From Bradyrhizobium sp. AZCC 2262 (GTDB lineage Bacteria > Pseudomonadota > Alphaproteobacteria > Rhizobiales > Xanthobacteraceae): a stretch of 64,000 nucleotides of DNA. Under the pieces are notes generated by a model, which was given only the letters and a program-made list of their open reading frames with translations, made no database searches and was not told the DNA's origin. The stretch spans positions 7,006,001 through 7,070,000 of the forward strand of contig NZ_JAZHRT010000001.1 of NCBI RefSeq assembly GCF_036924535.1. The letters run 5' to 3'. The first letter of the stretch is position 1. The number at the start of each line of letters is the position of its first letter. A program made the translations under genes and the position numbers. This document shows positions 44,765 to 55,318 of this stretch, piece by piece.

Positions 44765-45340
44765 TCAGCTCCGGAAATCGAACACTTTCTTTTCCGTTAG
44801 CACATAATCCAGCGCTACGTCGTGCGGCAGCGCGGGAACAGCTTTTATTTCCTGTAAGGAGAAGGCGGCGCCGACGGCCGTAATGGCTTTCACTTTGCGC
44901 AAATGGGCGAGCGTATAGTCGTAATGTCCGGCACCATAGCCGATGCGGTGACCCTCGCGGTCGAACGCCGCCAGCGGCACCAGCATGATATCGGGAATGA
45001 GTTCGGCGGCGGCCGGCGACGGCTCGAGGATGCCGAGCGGCCCCATCATCAGCCGGTCGTCGGGCGACCAGGCGCGAAACGCCAGCGATTTTCCGCGCGC
45101 CATCACCGCTGGCAGCGCCAGCTTCGCGCCGTGTTCGGCGAGCTTGCGCATCAGGGGCGCCGGGTCGATCTCGCTGCGGATCGGCGAATAGCCCGACACA
45201 ACCATGCCCGGCTCGATCGTGAACGGCAGGCCACGCTTGGCCATCGCCTGCGCCGCGACGGCACGCTGTTCGTCGCTCAACGCATCGCGTTTCGCCAGCG
45301 CGGCGGTACGGAGGTCGGCTTTCGACTGGGTTGCCGTCAT
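44765..45340 (-). CDS. 5-formyltetrahydrofolate cyclo-ligase
   Basis: 191 residues starting MTATQSKADLRTAALAKRDALS. Family motifs: SGYSPIRSEIDPAPLM, MLVPLAAFDREGHRIGYGAGHYD (ATP-binding GYGxGxYD). It recycles 5-formyl-THF to methenyl-THF. The gene lies next to the 6S-like RNA and zapA, a conserved arrangement in proteobacteria. The ATG at 45340 is favoured over the upstream starts by family length. Confidence 0.93.
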   Translation of the reverse strand: MTATQSKADLRTAALAKRDALSDEQRAVAAQAMAKRGLPFTIEPGMVVSGYSPIRSEIDPAPLMRKLAEHGAKLALPAVMARGKSLAFRAWSPDDRLMMGPLGILEPSPAAAELIPDIMLVPLAAFDREGHRIGYGAGHYDYTLAHLRKVKAITAVGAAFSLQEIKAVPALPHDVALDYVLTEKKVFDFRS

Positions 45341-45355
45341 GCAGTATCTTTCCGC

Positions 45356-45460
45356 TGTCATCACCCGCGAACGCGGGCGATCCAGTATTCCAGAGACTTC
45401 AGTGATTCAACCGAGACGCCGCGGCGTACTGGATACCCCGCATTCACGGGGTATGACGGG
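45356..45460. repeat. Palindromic intergenic repeat (TCATCACCCGCGAACGCGGG family)
   Basis: Inner hairpin CCCGCGAACGCGGG and a second CCCCGCATTCACGGGG; the segments ATCCAGTA and TACTGGAT are inverted. It lies between 5-FCL and the 6S-like RNA. Confidence 0.65.
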
Positions 45461-45499
45461 ACATGCGCGGGTAGAACAAAGTCGCAAACAACAAACAAA

Positions 45500-45668
45500 A
45501 GTGCGAAGCCGCGAACGCCGTTGAAGCACTCGATCCCGGAGTTCCCTACGAAAGTAGGTGGGCACCATATGCCCGGATCCACGGACCCGGCCAGGGACAG
45601 TTCCCTAAAGGATCGATAAGGCCCCGGGGATATATGGCTCCTGACGCACGACGCAGCTTCGCAGGGGC
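45500..45668 (-). ncRNA. ssrS: 6S RNA candidate
   Basis: The minus strand between zapA and 5-FCL, the usual 6S location, can form a long rod. Near the 5' end TGCGAAGCTGCG (45663-45652) pairs with CGCGGCTTCGCA (45513-45502) near the 3' end. Within it GCCATAT pairs with ATATGGT, flanking an internal bubble. The length of ~165 nt fits. The strand continues into a T-rich stretch after GCAC, as at a terminator. A possible promoter is TTAACG, 17 nt, TAACGC upstream. Exact ends are estimates. Confidence 0.75.
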
Positions 45669-45713
45669 AATGTAAGCGTTACAGACCCAATCCGCCAGCG
45701 TTAACGCTCACCC

Positions 45714-46097
45714 TCACCCGATCGCGACGCCGTTTCCGATGGTGCGGTTGATGACTTGCGTGGTCTTTTCGATGCGGTCGGCGGCGGCGTTGAGCGCGTT
45801 GGCGACCGCGACCTGGGTGGCCTTGGCGCGGTCGGCGGCGGCGACGCGCACGTTGCGCAGGGTTTCGAGTTCGCTCTCCAGCGCGCGGATGCGCGCGTTG
45901 GCATCCAGCAGTTCGTCGCACACGGTGAGCGCGGCCATCACCGTCAGCCGCGCGTCGCCGATCTCGCCGAACTTGCCGCGCAGCTCGCCGACCCGCGTTT
46001 CCAGGTTCTCGGCGAGCTTGAGGAGCCGCACTTCCTGCCCTTCCTCGCAAGCCATGCGATACTGCCGGCCGTTGATGGTGACGTTGATGTGGCTCAT
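45714..46097 (-). CDS. zapA: Cell division protein ZapA
   Basis: 127 residues: MSHINVTINGRQYRMACEEGQEVRLLKLAENLETRV, then GDARLTVMAALTVCDELLDA, and a long C-terminal coiled coil. ZapA bundles FtsZ. Its start overlaps the stop of the DUF4164 gene (ATGA, 46094-46097). The 6S-like RNA follows. Confidence 0.93.
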   Translation of the reverse strand: MSHINVTINGRQYRMACEEGQEVRLLKLAENLETRVGELRGKFGEIGDARLTVMAALTVCDELLDANARIRALESELETLRNVRVAAADRAKATQVAVANALNAAADRIEKTTQVINRTIGNGVAIG

Positions 46098-46414
46098 TCA
46101 TCCTCTCCGGCATCGAGCACCGCGCGGATGGTGCCGATCGCGACATCGAGTTTTTCTGATACCTCGCGGTTGGTGCGCTCCAGCCGCCGCGTCTTCACCA
46201 GCGAGCCGTCGAGTTCGTCGGCGAGCCGCGAGCGATCGGCGCCGAGCGCCTGGATCCGGCTCGCCAGTTCGTTCTCGTCGCGGTCGGCGTCGCGCCGCCG
46301 CTCGGCCGCGGCCTCGAGCGCATCGAGCGCCATCAACAAGCGCCGCGTGGCGGCGTCGATGTCGGCATAGACCGGCTCGGCATTGCCGGCCCCGTTGGTG
46401 TGACGATCGCTCAT
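46094..46414 (-). CDS. DUF4164 coiled-coil protein
   Basis: 106 residues, helical: DAATRRLLMALDALEAAAERRRDADRDENELASRIQALGADRSRLADELD. The ATG at 46414 fits the family start MSDRH. DUF4164 proteins commonly precede zapA in Rhizobiales. A division-related role is inferred only from the operon. Confidence 0.85.
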   Translation of the reverse strand: MSDRHTNGAGNAEPVYADIDAATRRLLMALDALEAAAERRRDADRDENELASRIQALGADRSRLADELDGSLVKTRRLERTNREVSEKLDVAIGTIRAVLDAGEDE

Positions 46415-46582
46415 GGGAGGCAGCGCGCACCTTCGCGTAGGCCCGCCGCGCGGCAGCAAAATCCGCGGTTCGGCAAGCGGTTAGAGCCCGAAATTTACGT
46501 GGCAAGCGAGCCGAGTGCAACGCCGACGCGAAGCTATGCACTGCTAAGCAACTTTTCGCCCCGGAAGCGCGTTTCCTTAGCC

Positions 46583-46611
46583 TTGGACTCATGGGTTTGA
46601 GGTGCTATCCA
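46583..46611 (+). promoter_or_regulatory. Possible sigma-70 promoter upstream of tkt
   Basis: TTGGAC (46583-46588), a 17-bp spacer, then TATCCA (46606-46611), about 90 bp before the tkt start. Reasonable by consensus and position, untested. Confidence 0.35.
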
Positions 46612-46703
46612 GCCCGGACTTTCCCTAGGCCACGCCCGTATTGCGGCCCCTCGCCCGGTACGTACCCCGCAACCAAGCACCTCATTTCAGGCGGATTTTC
46701 ATC

Positions 46704-48689
46704 ATGACGCAGGTCGATCATACCCGTATGGCCAATGCGATTCGCGGGCTTGCCATGGATGCCGTCGAAAAGGCGAAATCCGGCCACCCGGGCTTGCCGA
46801 TGGGCGCCGCCGACGTCGCCACCGTGCTGTTCACGCAGTTCCTCAAGTTCGACGCAGCTGATCCGAACTGGCCGGATCGCGACCGCTTCGTGCTCTCGGC
46901 CGGACATGGCTCGATGCTGCTCTACGCGTTGCTATACCTGACCGGCAACAAGGACATGACGCTCGACCAGCTCAAGCACTTCCGCCAGCTGGGATCGCTG
47001 ACGCCGGGACACCCCGAGAATTTCCACACCAAGGGCATCGAGACCACCACCGGCCCACTCGGCCAGGGCATTGCCACCGCGGTCGGCATGGCGCTGGCGG
47101 AAAAGATGCTGGCCGCCGAGTTCGGCAAGAAGGTGGTCGGACATCACACCTACGTGCTCGCCTCCGACGGCGACCTGATGGAAGGCGTGTCGCAGGAAGC
47201 GATCGCGATGGCCGGACACTGGAAGCTGAACAAGATGATCGTGCTGTATGACGACAACGGCATCTCGATCGACGGCCCGACCTCGCTTGCCGATTCGGTC
47301 GATCAGGTGAAGCGCTTCAAGTCCGCCGGCTGGGCGGCCGAGCTGATCGATGGCCAGGATCCGAAGGCGATTGCGGCCGCGATCACACGGGCACAGAAAT
47401 CCAACAAGCCGTCGCTGATCGCCTGCAAGACCACCATCGGCTACGGCGCGCCGACGCGGGCCGGCACGGCGAAAGCCCATGGCGAGGCGCTCGGCGCCGA
47501 CGAACTCAAGGGCGCCAAGGAAAAGCTCGGCATTTCGCTCGAAGCCTTTTCGGTGCCGGACGATGTCTTGAAGGCGTGGCGTGACGCCGGCAGCCGCGGC
47601 GCTGCCGCGCGCCAGGAATGGGAAAGCCTTTACGCCGAGCTCGGCCCCCGCAAGCGCGCCGAGTTCGAACGGCGTTTGCGGCACGAGCGGCCGGCCGCGC
47701 TTTCCAAGGCGCTGCGCGCCCACAAGAAGGCGCTGCTGGAATCGCCACAGAATATCGCCACGCGGAAATCATCCGAATCCGCCATCGAGGCAATCGCTGC
47801 CGCGATGCCGATGGAATTCCTCGCCGGCTCCGCCGATCTCACCGGCTCCAACAACAACAAGGCGAAATCGGCGGTGGATTTTTCTGCCAAGACGCCGAAG
47901 GGCCGCTTCATCCATTACGGCGTCCGCGAGCACGGCATGGCGGCAGCCATGAACGGCATCTTCCTGCATGGCGGCTTTGCGCCGAACGGCGCAACGTTCC
48001 TGATATTCACCGACTACGCGCGCCCGGCGATGCGACTGGCCGCGCTGATGGGCACCGGTGTCGTCTATGTGATGACCCACGATTCGATCGGGCTCGGCGA
48101 GGACGGTCCGACGCATCAGCCGGTGGAACATCTCGCAGCCTTGCGCGCAATTCCCAACATGCGCGTGTTCCGGCCCTGCGACGCCGTCGAGGTAACGGAA
48201 TGCTGGGAACTGGCGCTGAACCGTGTGGACGGCCCGACGGTGCTGGCCCTGACCCGCCAGAACCTGCCGCAACTCCGCACCTCGGCGCCGAACGATAGCC
48301 CTTGCGCGCATGGCGCCTATGAGCTGGTCGCGGCACAGGGCGACGCCAAGGTGTCGCTGTTCGCCTCGGGCTCGGAAGTCGAGATCGCAGTGGCAGCCCA
48401 GAAGCAGCTGGCTGAACGCGGCATCGCGTCGCGGGTGGTCTCGGTGCCCTCGCTCGAATTGCTGCTGGCGCAGCCGGAGGAGCGCCGGAAGGCCATCATC
48501 GGCAATGCGCCGGTCAAGGTCGCCATCGAGGCCGCGGTACGCTGGGGCTGGGATGCCGTGATCGGCCAGGATGGTGAATTCATCGGCATGCACGGTTTCG
48601 GCGCCAGCGCCCCCGCCAAGGACCTTTTCAAGCACTTCGGAATTACCGCCGAGGCTGCGGTTAACGCTGTCCTGAAGCGCTTGGGGTGA
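46704..48689 (+). CDS. tkt: Transketolase
   Basis: 661 residues. It starts [37 protein letters not shown]-binding segments are [32 protein letters not shown] and [11 protein letters not shown]. The pyrimidine domain has [19 protein letters not shown] and the [20 protein letters not shown] motif. It exchanges two-carbon units in the pentose phosphate and Calvin pathways. First of a carbon-metabolism cluster. Confidence 0.97.
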   Translation: MTQVDHTRMANAIRGLAMDAVEKAKSGHPGLPMGAADVATVLFTQFLKFDAADPNWPDRDRFVLSAGHGSMLLYALLYLTGNKDMTLDQLKHFRQLGSLTPGHPENFHTKGIETTTGPLGQGIATAVGMALAEKMLAAEFGKKVVGHHTYVLASDGDLMEGVSQEAIAMAGHWKLNKMIVLYDDNGISIDGPTSLADSVDQVKRFKSAGWAAELIDGQDPKAIAAAITRAQKSNKPSLIACKTTIGYGAPTRAGTAKAHGEALGADELKGAKEKLGISLEAFSVPDDVLKAWRDAGSRGAAARQEWESLYAELGPRKRAEFERRLRHERPAALSKALRAHKKALLESPQNIATRKSSESAIEAIAAAMPMEFLAGSADLTGSNNNKAKSAVDFSAKTPKGRFIHYGVREHGMAAAMNGIFLHGGFAPNGATFLIFTDYARPAMRLAALMGTGVVYVMTHDSIGLGEDGPTHQPVEHLAALRAIPNMRVFRPCDAVEVTECWELALNRVDGPTVLALTRQNLPQLRTSAPNDSPCAHGAYELVAAQGDAKVSLFASGSEVEIAVAAQKQLAERGIASRVVSVPSLELLLAQPEERRKAIIGNAPVKVAIEAAVRWGWDAVIGQDGEFIGMHGFGASAPAKDLFKHFGITAEAAVNAVLKRLG

Positions 48690-48829
48690 CGGTTGAGATT
48701 ACTGGGAAAAAGGGCTACCTAAACCCCCATCTTGACCGTTCCCGCCCGGCCGAACCGGGCGTTCCGCCGTAAGCACCTCCGTGGAACGTCTCCGCGGGGC
48801 CGGCACCGGCTATTAGAGGAGATACCAGC

Positions 48830-49837
48830 ATGGCAATCCGCGTCGCGATCAACGGATTTGGCCGCATCGGCCGCAACGTGTTGCGAGCCATCGCGGAATC
48901 TGGCCGCAACGATATCGAGGTGGTCGGCATCAACGATCTCGGCCCGGTCGAGACCAACGCCCACCTGCTGCGCTTCGATTCCGTGCATGGCCGCTTCCCC
49001 GGCACCGTGACCGTCGATGGCGACTCGCTCAGCCTTGGCAATGGCAAGATCAAGGTTTCCGCCGAGCGCGATCCGTCGAAGCTGCCGTGGAAGGCCCTCG
49101 GCGTCGATATCGCGCTGGAATGCACCGGCATCTTCACCGCCAAGGACAAGGCCTCCGCGCACCTGACCGCCGGCGCCAAGCGCGTGCTGGTCTCCGCGCC
49201 CGCCGACAATGCCGACGCAACCATCGTCTTCGGCGTCAACCATGATACCCTGACCAAGGATCACCTGGTCGTCTCCAACGGTTCCTGCACCACCAACTGC
49301 CTCGCGCCCGTCGCCAAGGTGCTTAACGACACGGTGGGCATCGAGACCGGCTTCATGACCACGATCCACGCCTATACCGGCGACCAGCCCACCCTCGACA
49401 CTCTGCACAAGGATCTCTATCGCGGCCGCGCGGCAGCGATGTCGATGATCCCGACCTCGACGGGTGCTGCGAAGGCAATCGGCCTGGTGCTGCCGGAACT
49501 GAAGGGCAAGCTCGACGGCGTCGCGATCCGCGTGCCGACCCCGAACGTCTCGGTGGTCGATCTCAAGATCGTCGCCAAGCGCGCCACCGATGTGAAGGAA
49601 ATCAACGCGGCGATGAAGCGCGCCTCCGAGCAGCAGCTCAAGGGCATCCTCGGCTACACCACGGCGCCGAACGTCTCGATCGACTTCAACCACGACCCCC
49701 ACTCGTCGACGTTCCATGAGGACCAGACCAAGGTGCAGAACGGCACGCTGGTGCGCGTAATGTCCTGGTACGACAATGAATGGGGTTTCTCCAACCGCAT
49801 GGCCGACACCGCCGTCGCGATGGGGAAGCTCCTGTAA
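48830..49837 (+). CDS. gap: Glyceraldehyde-3-phosphate dehydrogenase, type I
   Basis: 335 residues. NAD-binding [15 protein letters not shown], catalytic Cys in [51 protein letters not shown] and [19 protein letters not shown] precedes the ATG. Oxidises glyceraldehyde-3-phosphate; followed by pgk. Confidence 0.97.
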   Translation: MAIRVAINGFGRIGRNVLRAIAESGRNDIEVVGINDLGPVETNAHLLRFDSVHGRFPGTVTVDGDSLSLGNGKIKVSAERDPSKLPWKALGVDIALECTGIFTAKDKASAHLTAGAKRVLVSAPADNADATIVFGVNHDTLTKDHLVVSNGSCTTNCLAPVAKVLNDTVGIETGFMTTIHAYTGDQPTLDTLHKDLYRGRAAAMSMIPTSTGAAKAIGLVLPELKGKLDGVAIRVPTPNVSVVDLKIVAKRATDVKEINAAMKRASEQQLKGILGYTTAPNVSIDFNHDPHSSTFHEDQTKVQNGTLVRVMSWYDNEWGFSNRMADTAVAMGKLL

Positions 49838-49846
49838 GTTATTTTT

Positions 49847-49938
49847 CGTCATGCCCGGCCTTGTGCCGGGCATCCACGTCTTCCTTCGCCCAGCGAGCAA
49901 GACGTGGATGGCCGGGACAAGCCCGGCCATGACGACGG
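49847..49938. repeat. Palindromic intergenic repeat (CGTCATGCCCGGCC family)
   Basis: CGTCATGCCCGGCC at the left matches the inverted GGCCGGGACAAGCCCGGCCATGACG at the right; CACGTCTT and AAGACGTG pair inside. It occupies almost the whole gap between gap and pgk. Confidence 0.75.
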
Positions 49939-49948
49939 GAAATATCTC

Positions 49949-51142
49949 ATGAACAAATTCCGCACCCTCGATGACATCGACGTAAAGGCCAAGCGCGTCC
50001 TGCTGCGCGTCGACCTCAACGTGCCCATGGAGAACGGCCGCGTCTCCGACGCGACCAGGCTTGAGCGCGTCGCGCCGACCATCGCCGAAATTTCGGACAA
50101 GGGCGGCAAGGTTATCCTGCTCGCCCATTTCGGCAGGCCGAAGGGACGCGATGCCAAGGATTCGCTGAAGCCCGTCGCCGCCGCGCTGGGACAGGTCCTC
50201 ACGAAGCCGGTCGCCTTTGCCGAGGACTGCATCGGCGAGGCCGCGGCCAAGGCCGTGGCTGCGATGAAGGACGGCGATATCCTCTGCCTGGAGAACACCC
50301 GCTTCCACAAGGAGGAAGAGAAGAACGATCCGGCGTTCGTGGCTGAGTTGGCAAAGCTCGGTGACATCTGGGTCAACGACGCATTCTCAGCTGCGCACCG
50401 CGCGCATGCTTCGACCGAGGGACTTGGCCACAAGCTACCCGCCTATGCCGGCCGCACCATGCAGGCTGAACTCGATGCGCTGGGCAAGGCGCTGGAAGCG
50501 CCGACCAAGCCCGTGATCGCGATCATCGGCGGCGCCAAGGTATCGACCAAGATCGACCTTTTGGAAAACCTCGTAACAAAAGTCGATGCGCTCGTCATCG
50601 GCGGCGGCATGGCCAACACCTTCCTGCACGCGCAGGGCGTTGCCGTCGGCAAGTCGCTGGCGGAGAAGGATCTCGCGGCGACCGCGCTGCGCATCATGGA
50701 AAAGGCCGAGGCTGCGAACTGCGCCATCATCCTCCCCGTCGATGCCGTGGTCGCCTATCACTTTGCGGCCAACTCGCCCTCACATGCCTATGGGCTCGAC
50801 GCCATCCCGGCCGACGGCATGATCCTCGACGTCGGCCCGCAATCGACCGCGCGGATTCATGCCGCGATCGACGATGCCAAGACACTGGTCTGGAACGGCC
50901 CGCTCGGCGCGTTCGAGATGACGCCGTTCGACCGCGGCACGGTCGTTGCGGCCAAGCACGCGGCGGAGCGCACCAAGGCGAAGAAACTGGTTTCGGTCGC
51001 CGGTGGCGGCGACACCGTCGCGGCGCTGAATCAGGCCGGCGTGGCAGGCGATTTTTCCTATGTTTCGACGGCCGGCGGCGCGTTTCTCGAATGGATGGAA
51101 GGCAAGCCGCTGCCCGGCGTGGAAGTTCTCAAACTGCGTTAG
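49949..51142 (+). CDS. pgk: Phosphoglycerate kinase
   Basis: 397 residues from [30 protein letters not shown]. Also [56 protein letters not shown] and [15 protein letters not shown]. Makes ATP from 1,3-bisphosphoglycerate. The repeat upstream separates it from gap by 111 bp. Confidence 0.97.
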   Translation: MNKFRTLDDIDVKAKRVLLRVDLNVPMENGRVSDATRLERVAPTIAEISDKGGKVILLAHFGRPKGRDAKDSLKPVAAALGQVLTKPVAFAEDCIGEAAAKAVAAMKDGDILCLENTRFHKEEEKNDPAFVAELAKLGDIWVNDAFSAAHRAHASTEGLGHKLPAYAGRTMQAELDALGKALEAPTKPVIAIIGGAKVSTKIDLLENLVTKVDALVIGGGMANTFLHAQGVAVGKSLAEKDLAATALRIMEKAEAANCAIILPVDAVVAYHFAANSPSHAYGLDAIPADGMILDVGPQSTARIHAAIDDAKTLVWNGPLGAFEMTPFDRGTVVAAKHAAERTKAKKLVSVAGGGDTVAALNQAGVAGDFSYVSTAGGAFLEWMEGKPLPGVEVLKLR

Positions 51143-51193
51143 ACCGAGATTTTAATGGAGCGCCAAAGGCGCGGCAAATACAGGAGAATTTGA

Positions 51194-52261
51194 ATGGCTC
51201 GCATTACCTTGCGTCAACTGCTCGATCACGCGGCAGAGCACGAGTACGGGGTGCCGGCGTTCAACATCAACAACATGGAGCAGGCGCTGGCCATCATGGA
51301 GGCCGCCTCTACCCTCGATGCGCCCGTCATCATCCAGGCCTCGCGCGGCGCGCGCTCCTACGCCAACGACGTGATGCTCAAGCACATGATGGACGCCGTC
51401 ACCGAAATCTATCCGCAGATTCCAGTCTGCGTGCATCTCGACCACGGCAACGAACCCGCGACCTGCATGACTGCGATCCAGGCCGGCTTCACCTCGGTCA
51501 TGATGGACGGTTCGCTGAAGGCCGACGGCAAGACCCCCGGCGACTGGAACTACAATGTCGGCGTGACCAAGACCGTCACCGACATGGCCCATCTCGGCGG
51601 CATTTCGGTGGAAGGCGAACTCGGCGTGCTCGGCTCGCTCGAGACCGGCATGGGCGACAAGGAAGACGGCCACGGCGCCGAAGGCAAGCTCTCGCACGAC
51701 CAGTTGCTGACCAATCCCGACGAAGCCGTGAAGTTCGTGAAAGAGACAAAAGTCGACGCGCTGGCGATCGCAATGGGCACCTCGCACGGCGCCTACAAGT
51801 TCACCCGCAAGCCTGACGGCGACATCCTCGCCATGAAGGTGATCGAGGAAATCCATCGCAAGCTGCCGAACACGCATCTGGTGATGCACGGCTCGTCCTC
51901 GGTGCCGCAGGATTTGCAGGAGATCATCAACGCCAATGGCGGCAAGATGAAGCCGACCTGGGGCGTCCCGGTTTCCGAAATTCAGCGCGGCATCAAGAAC
52001 GGCGTGCGCAAGATCAACATCGACACGGATAACCGCATGGCGATGACCGGCCAGATCCGCAAAGTCCTGAACGACAATCCCGAAGAGTTCGATCCGCGCA
52101 AATATCTCAAGCCGGCGATGGAAGCGATGGCCAAGCTGTGCAAGCAGCGGCTGCAGGAATTCAATACCGCAGGCCAGGCCAGCAAGATCAAGAAGGTGCT
52201 GACCACGGCCGAAATGGCCAAGCGGTACAGCAAGGGTGAGCTCGATCCCAAGACCGCCTGA
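51194..52261 (+). CDS. fba: Fructose-bisphosphate aldolase, class II (Calvin-cycle subtype)
   Basis: 355 residues. Zn ligands are in [19 protein letters not shown] and [15 protein letters not shown]; phosphate-binding [17 protein letters not shown] and [16 protein letters not shown]. The length and phrase [10 protein letters not shown] fit the CbbA-type subgroup. AGGAGA precedes the ATG. Confidence 0.95.
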   Translation: MARITLRQLLDHAAEHEYGVPAFNINNMEQALAIMEAASTLDAPVIIQASRGARSYANDVMLKHMMDAVTEIYPQIPVCVHLDHGNEPATCMTAIQAGFTSVMMDGSLKADGKTPGDWNYNVGVTKTVTDMAHLGGISVEGELGVLGSLETGMGDKEDGHGAEGKLSHDQLLTNPDEAVKFVKETKVDALAIAMGTSHGAYKFTRKPDGDILAMKVIEEIHRKLPNTHLVMHGSSSVPQDLQEIINANGGKMKPTWGVPVSEIQRGIKNGVRKINIDTDNRMAMTGQIRKVLNDNPEEFDPRKYLKPAMEAMAKLCKQRLQEFNTAGQASKIKKVLTTAEMAKRYSKGELDPKTA

Positions 52262-52376
52262 CAAGCTGGCCTGAGCCGCCTCGTAAACACCCCCGGTGCG
52301 ACGAACGTTTTCTAGGCAATTGCCCGAGAACCGCCTATTTTGGTGCGCAAGGGCATGATGTTTCTGGAGAACTTCG

Positions 52377-53402
52377 ATGAATCTCGCTGACCTCAACAAG
52401 GTTGCCCTCGCCATGGTCACCCCGGGCAAGGGCATTCTCGCCGCCGACGAATCCTCGGGCACGATCAAGAAGCGCTTTGACGCCATCAAGGTCGAATCGA
52501 CCGAGGAGAACCGCCGCGACTATCGCGAGATGCTGTTCCGCTCCTCAGAAGCGATGAGCAAGTACGTCTCGGGCGTGATCCTCTACGACGAGACGATCTG
52601 GCAGAACGCAAAGGACGGCACGCCGCTGGTCAAGCTGATCGAGCAATCCGGCGCGATCCCCGGCATCAAGGTCGATGAGGGGACACAAGGATTGCCGCAA
52701 TGTCCGGGCGAACTGGTCACTGTCGGCCTCGACAAGCTCGCCGAACGCCTGAAGAAATATTACGAGCGCGGCGCGCGCTTTGCGAAGTGGCGCGCCGTGA
52801 TCGACATCGGCGGTGGCATCCCCACCATGACCGCGATCAGCGTCAACGCGCACGCGCTGGCGCGCTATGCAGCGCTGTGCCAGGCGGCGCAGATCGTGCC
52901 GATCGTGGAGCCGGAAGTGCTGATGGATGGCGATCACGATGTCGACCGCTGCTATGACGTGACCCAGCGCGTGCTGAACAAGACGTTCCAGGAATTGCGG
53001 GTCCAGCGCGTCGAGCTCGAAGGCATGGTGCTGAAGCCCAACATGGCCATTTCAGGCAAGAAGTGCGCGAAGCAGGCGTCCGTCGAGGAAGTCGCCGAGA
53101 AGACCGTGCGGCTGTTGAAGGCGTGCGTTCCCGCGGCGGTGCCGGGCATCGCCTTTCTGTCCGGCGGACAGTCCGACGAGGAAGCGACCGCGCATCTGGA
53201 CGCGATGAATCGTATCGGCGGCCTACCCTGGCGGCTGACATTCTCCTACGGCCGTGCCCTGCAGGCGGCGCCGCAAAAGGCGTGGTCGGGTAAGGCCGAG
53301 AATATCGCAGCCGGCCAGCGCGCCTTCACGCACCGCGCGCGGATGAATGCGCTGGCGAGCAGGGGCGAGTGGGAAACCGGCCTGGAAAAGAAGGTCGCCT
53401 AG
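52377..53402 (+). CDS. Fructose-bisphosphate aldolase, class I (eukaryote-like)
   Basis: 341 residues. KGILAADESSGTIKKRFDAI at the N-terminus and the Schiff-base lysine in EGMVLKPNMAISGKK are those of the metal-independent aldolases. WRAVIDIGGGIPT and FLSGGQSDEEATAHLDAMN complete the barrel. Two unrelated aldolases of the same reaction are thus adjacent. Confidence 0.95.
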   Translation: MNLADLNKVALAMVTPGKGILAADESSGTIKKRFDAIKVESTEENRRDYREMLFRSSEAMSKYVSGVILYDETIWQNAKDGTPLVKLIEQSGAIPGIKVDEGTQGLPQCPGELVTVGLDKLAERLKKYYERGARFAKWRAVIDIGGGIPTMTAISVNAHALARYAALCQAAQIVPIVEPEVLMDGDHDVDRCYDVTQRVLNKTFQELRVQRVELEGMVLKPNMAISGKKCAKQASVEEVAEKTVRLLKACVPAAVPGIAFLSGGQSDEEATAHLDAMNRIGGLPWRLTFSYGRALQAAPQKAWSGKAENIAAGQRAFTHRARMNALASRGEWETGLEKKVA

Positions 53403-53404
53403 AC

Positions 53405-54106
53405 TTGGCTAACAAACCTGTTCCGCTGCGCCCGGCGCCGCGCCTCTATCTCGCGACATCAGAGGTGGACGATCCGTCGCAGTTCGCAAGTCAGCTTCCG
53501 GAGCTGTTGGCGGCGGCCGACGTCGCGGCGGTGCTGCTGCGGCTCAAGCAGACGGACCAGCGCACCATGATTTCGCGCGTGAAGACGCTGGCGCCCGTGA
53601 TCCAGAACGCCGGCGCGGCACTCCTGCTCGACGGCCATGTCGAACTGGTGGCGCGGGCGGGCGCCGACGGCGCGCATCTGAATGGCATCGCCGCGCTGGA
53701 AGAGGCCTTGCCGTCACTGAAGCCGGACCGCATTGCCGGCGTCGGCGGGCTTGCCACGCGACACGATTCGATGGCTGCGGGCGAAGCGGGCGCGGACTAC
53801 GTGCTGTTCGGCGAACCCGACGCCAGCGGCCAGCGGCCGTCGGTGGACGCGATCGCCGAGCGCCTGCAATGGTGGGATGAACTGTTCGAGCCGCCTTGCA
53901 TCGGCTTTGCCGCCTCGCGCGAGGAGGCTTTTGAATTTGCGGCCGTCGGTGCGGATTTTGTGCTGGTCGGCGATTTCATCTGGGCCGACCCGCGCGGCGC
54001 CAAGGCGGCGCTGACCGATGCCGGGCAGGCGATCGCAGAAGCGCACGAAACCGCGTTCGGAAAGGCCAAGACCGGCACTGGCACCGACAAGGCCGGGCGC
54101 GGATAA
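53405..54106 (+). CDS. ThiE-like thiamine phosphate synthase fold protein, diverged
   Basis: 233 residues from a TTG three bases after the class I aldolase stop (AAGG upstream). A TIM barrel with RLYLATSEVDDPSQF, ALLLDGHVELVARAGADGAHLNGIAALEEALP, AGVGGLATRHDSMAAGEAGADYVLFGEPD and GADFVLVGDFIWADPRGAKAAL. The usual HLGQ signature is replaced by HLNGI, so thiamine phosphate synthesis is uncertain. No other thi genes are near. Confidence 0.72.
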   Translation: MANKPVPLRPAPRLYLATSEVDDPSQFASQLPELLAAADVAAVLLRLKQTDQRTMISRVKTLAPVIQNAGAALLLDGHVELVARAGADGAHLNGIAALEEALPSLKPDRIAGVGGLATRHDSMAAGEAGADYVLFGEPDASGQRPSVDAIAERLQWWDELFEPPCIGFAASREEAFEFAAVGADFVLVGDFIWADPRGAKAALTDAGQAIAEAHETAFGKAKTGTGTDKAGRG

Positions 54107-54114
54107 CGCCGGAT

Positions 54115-55230
54115 ATGAAACTACTGCGTCCCATATCGCTGCTTGCGGGCCTCTTGATGACGATGGCCGGCGCCACCGCGCAGGTCTCGCTGACGCCGCC
54201 CGCCGCGCAGCCGCCCGCGAGCCCGCCAGCGGCGGCGAAAAAGGAAGCGCCCAAACCAAAGGCTCCGACGGCTGCGAAAAAGCCCGCGGCGACACCAACG
54301 CCGGCGGCGCCGCTCAAGCCCACGGTTACGACCAAACCCGTGGCAGCACCAACGCCCTCCCCCTCGCCGACACCGACCTTCGATGATCCGAACGTCGACA
54401 ACGTCTATGGCGCCTATCAGCGCGGCCTCTACAAGACGACCTTCGATCTCGCGACCACGCGCGCGCAATTTGCCCGCGATCCGAAGGCGATGACGATGCT
54501 GGGCGAGCTCTATGCCAACGGGCTCGGCATCAAGCGCGACTATGCGAAGGCCGCCGACTGGTACCAGCGCGCGGCGGACGCCGGCGACCGCGAAGGCATG
54601 TTCGCGCTCGCCATGATGCGGCTGTCCGGCCGCGGCGGCGCCACCAACCGCGATCAGGCGGTCAAGCTGCTGGCCTCCTCGGCCAAGCTCGGCAACCCCA
54701 AGGCGGCGTACAATCTGGCGCTGCTCTATCTCGACGGCAACACGCTGCCGCAGGACGTCAAGCGCGCCGCCGAACTGCTGCGTACCGCAGCCGACGCCGG
54801 CAACCCGGAGGCGCAGTACGCGCTCGCGACCTTCTACAAGGAAGGCAACGGCGTGCCGAAGGACCTCGAGCGGGCGGTGCGGCTGTTGCAGGCGGCTTCG
54901 CTGGCCGACAATGTCGACGCCGAGGTCGAATATGCCATCGCGCTGTTCAACGGCACCGGCACGCCGAAGAACCAGGCCGCGGCGATCGCGCTGCTGCGCA
55001 AGGCGGCGCGGCAGAATTCGCCGATCGCGCAGAACCGCCTCGCCCGCGTGCTGGTGAGCGGACTGGGAGTGCCGGTGGACAAGATCGAAGGCCTGAAGTG
55101 GCACCTTGTCGCCAAGACAGCCGGCAAGGGCGATCCCGAGCTCGATGAGCGGCTCTCGGAGCTCAGCCCCGAGGACCGCGCCAAGGTCGAGGCGGCGGCG
55201 CGCAAATGGACCGGCACCACCGGCAAATGA
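54115..55230 (+). CDS. Exported SEL1-repeat protein
   Basis: 371 residues. Signal peptide (LLRPISLLAGLLMTMAGATAQ), an Ala/Pro/Lys-rich linker of about 65 residues, then six or so SEL1 (TPR-like) repeats such as AMTMLGELYANGLGIKRDYAKAADWYQRAADAG and AAYNLALLYLDGNTLPQDVKRAAELLRTAADAG. Probably a periplasmic scaffold; partners unknown. It follows the ThiE-like gene by eight bases. Confidence 0.88.
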   Translation: MKLLRPISLLAGLLMTMAGATAQVSLTPPAAQPPASPPAAAKKEAPKPKAPTAAKKPAATPTPAAPLKPTVTTKPVAAPTPSPSPTPTFDDPNVDNVYGAYQRGLYKTTFDLATTRAQFARDPKAMTMLGELYANGLGIKRDYAKAADWYQRAADAGDREGMFALAMMRLSGRGGATNRDQAVKLLASSAKLGNPKAAYNLALLYLDGNTLPQDVKRAAELLRTAADAGNPEAQYALATFYKEGNGVPKDLERAVRLLQAASLADNVDAEVEYAIALFNGTGTPKNQAAAIALLRKAARQNSPIAQNRLARVLVSGLGVPVDKIEGLKWHLVAKTAGKGDPELDERLSELSPEDRAKVEAAARKWTGTTGK

Positions 55231-55318
55231 CGCCTTGACGGCGGCACGTCTGCAGGGCACCCAGTCCCTAACCCCTGACGGCATTGGGCCGTCCCTTCTC
55301 ACACCGTAAGCCCGCATC

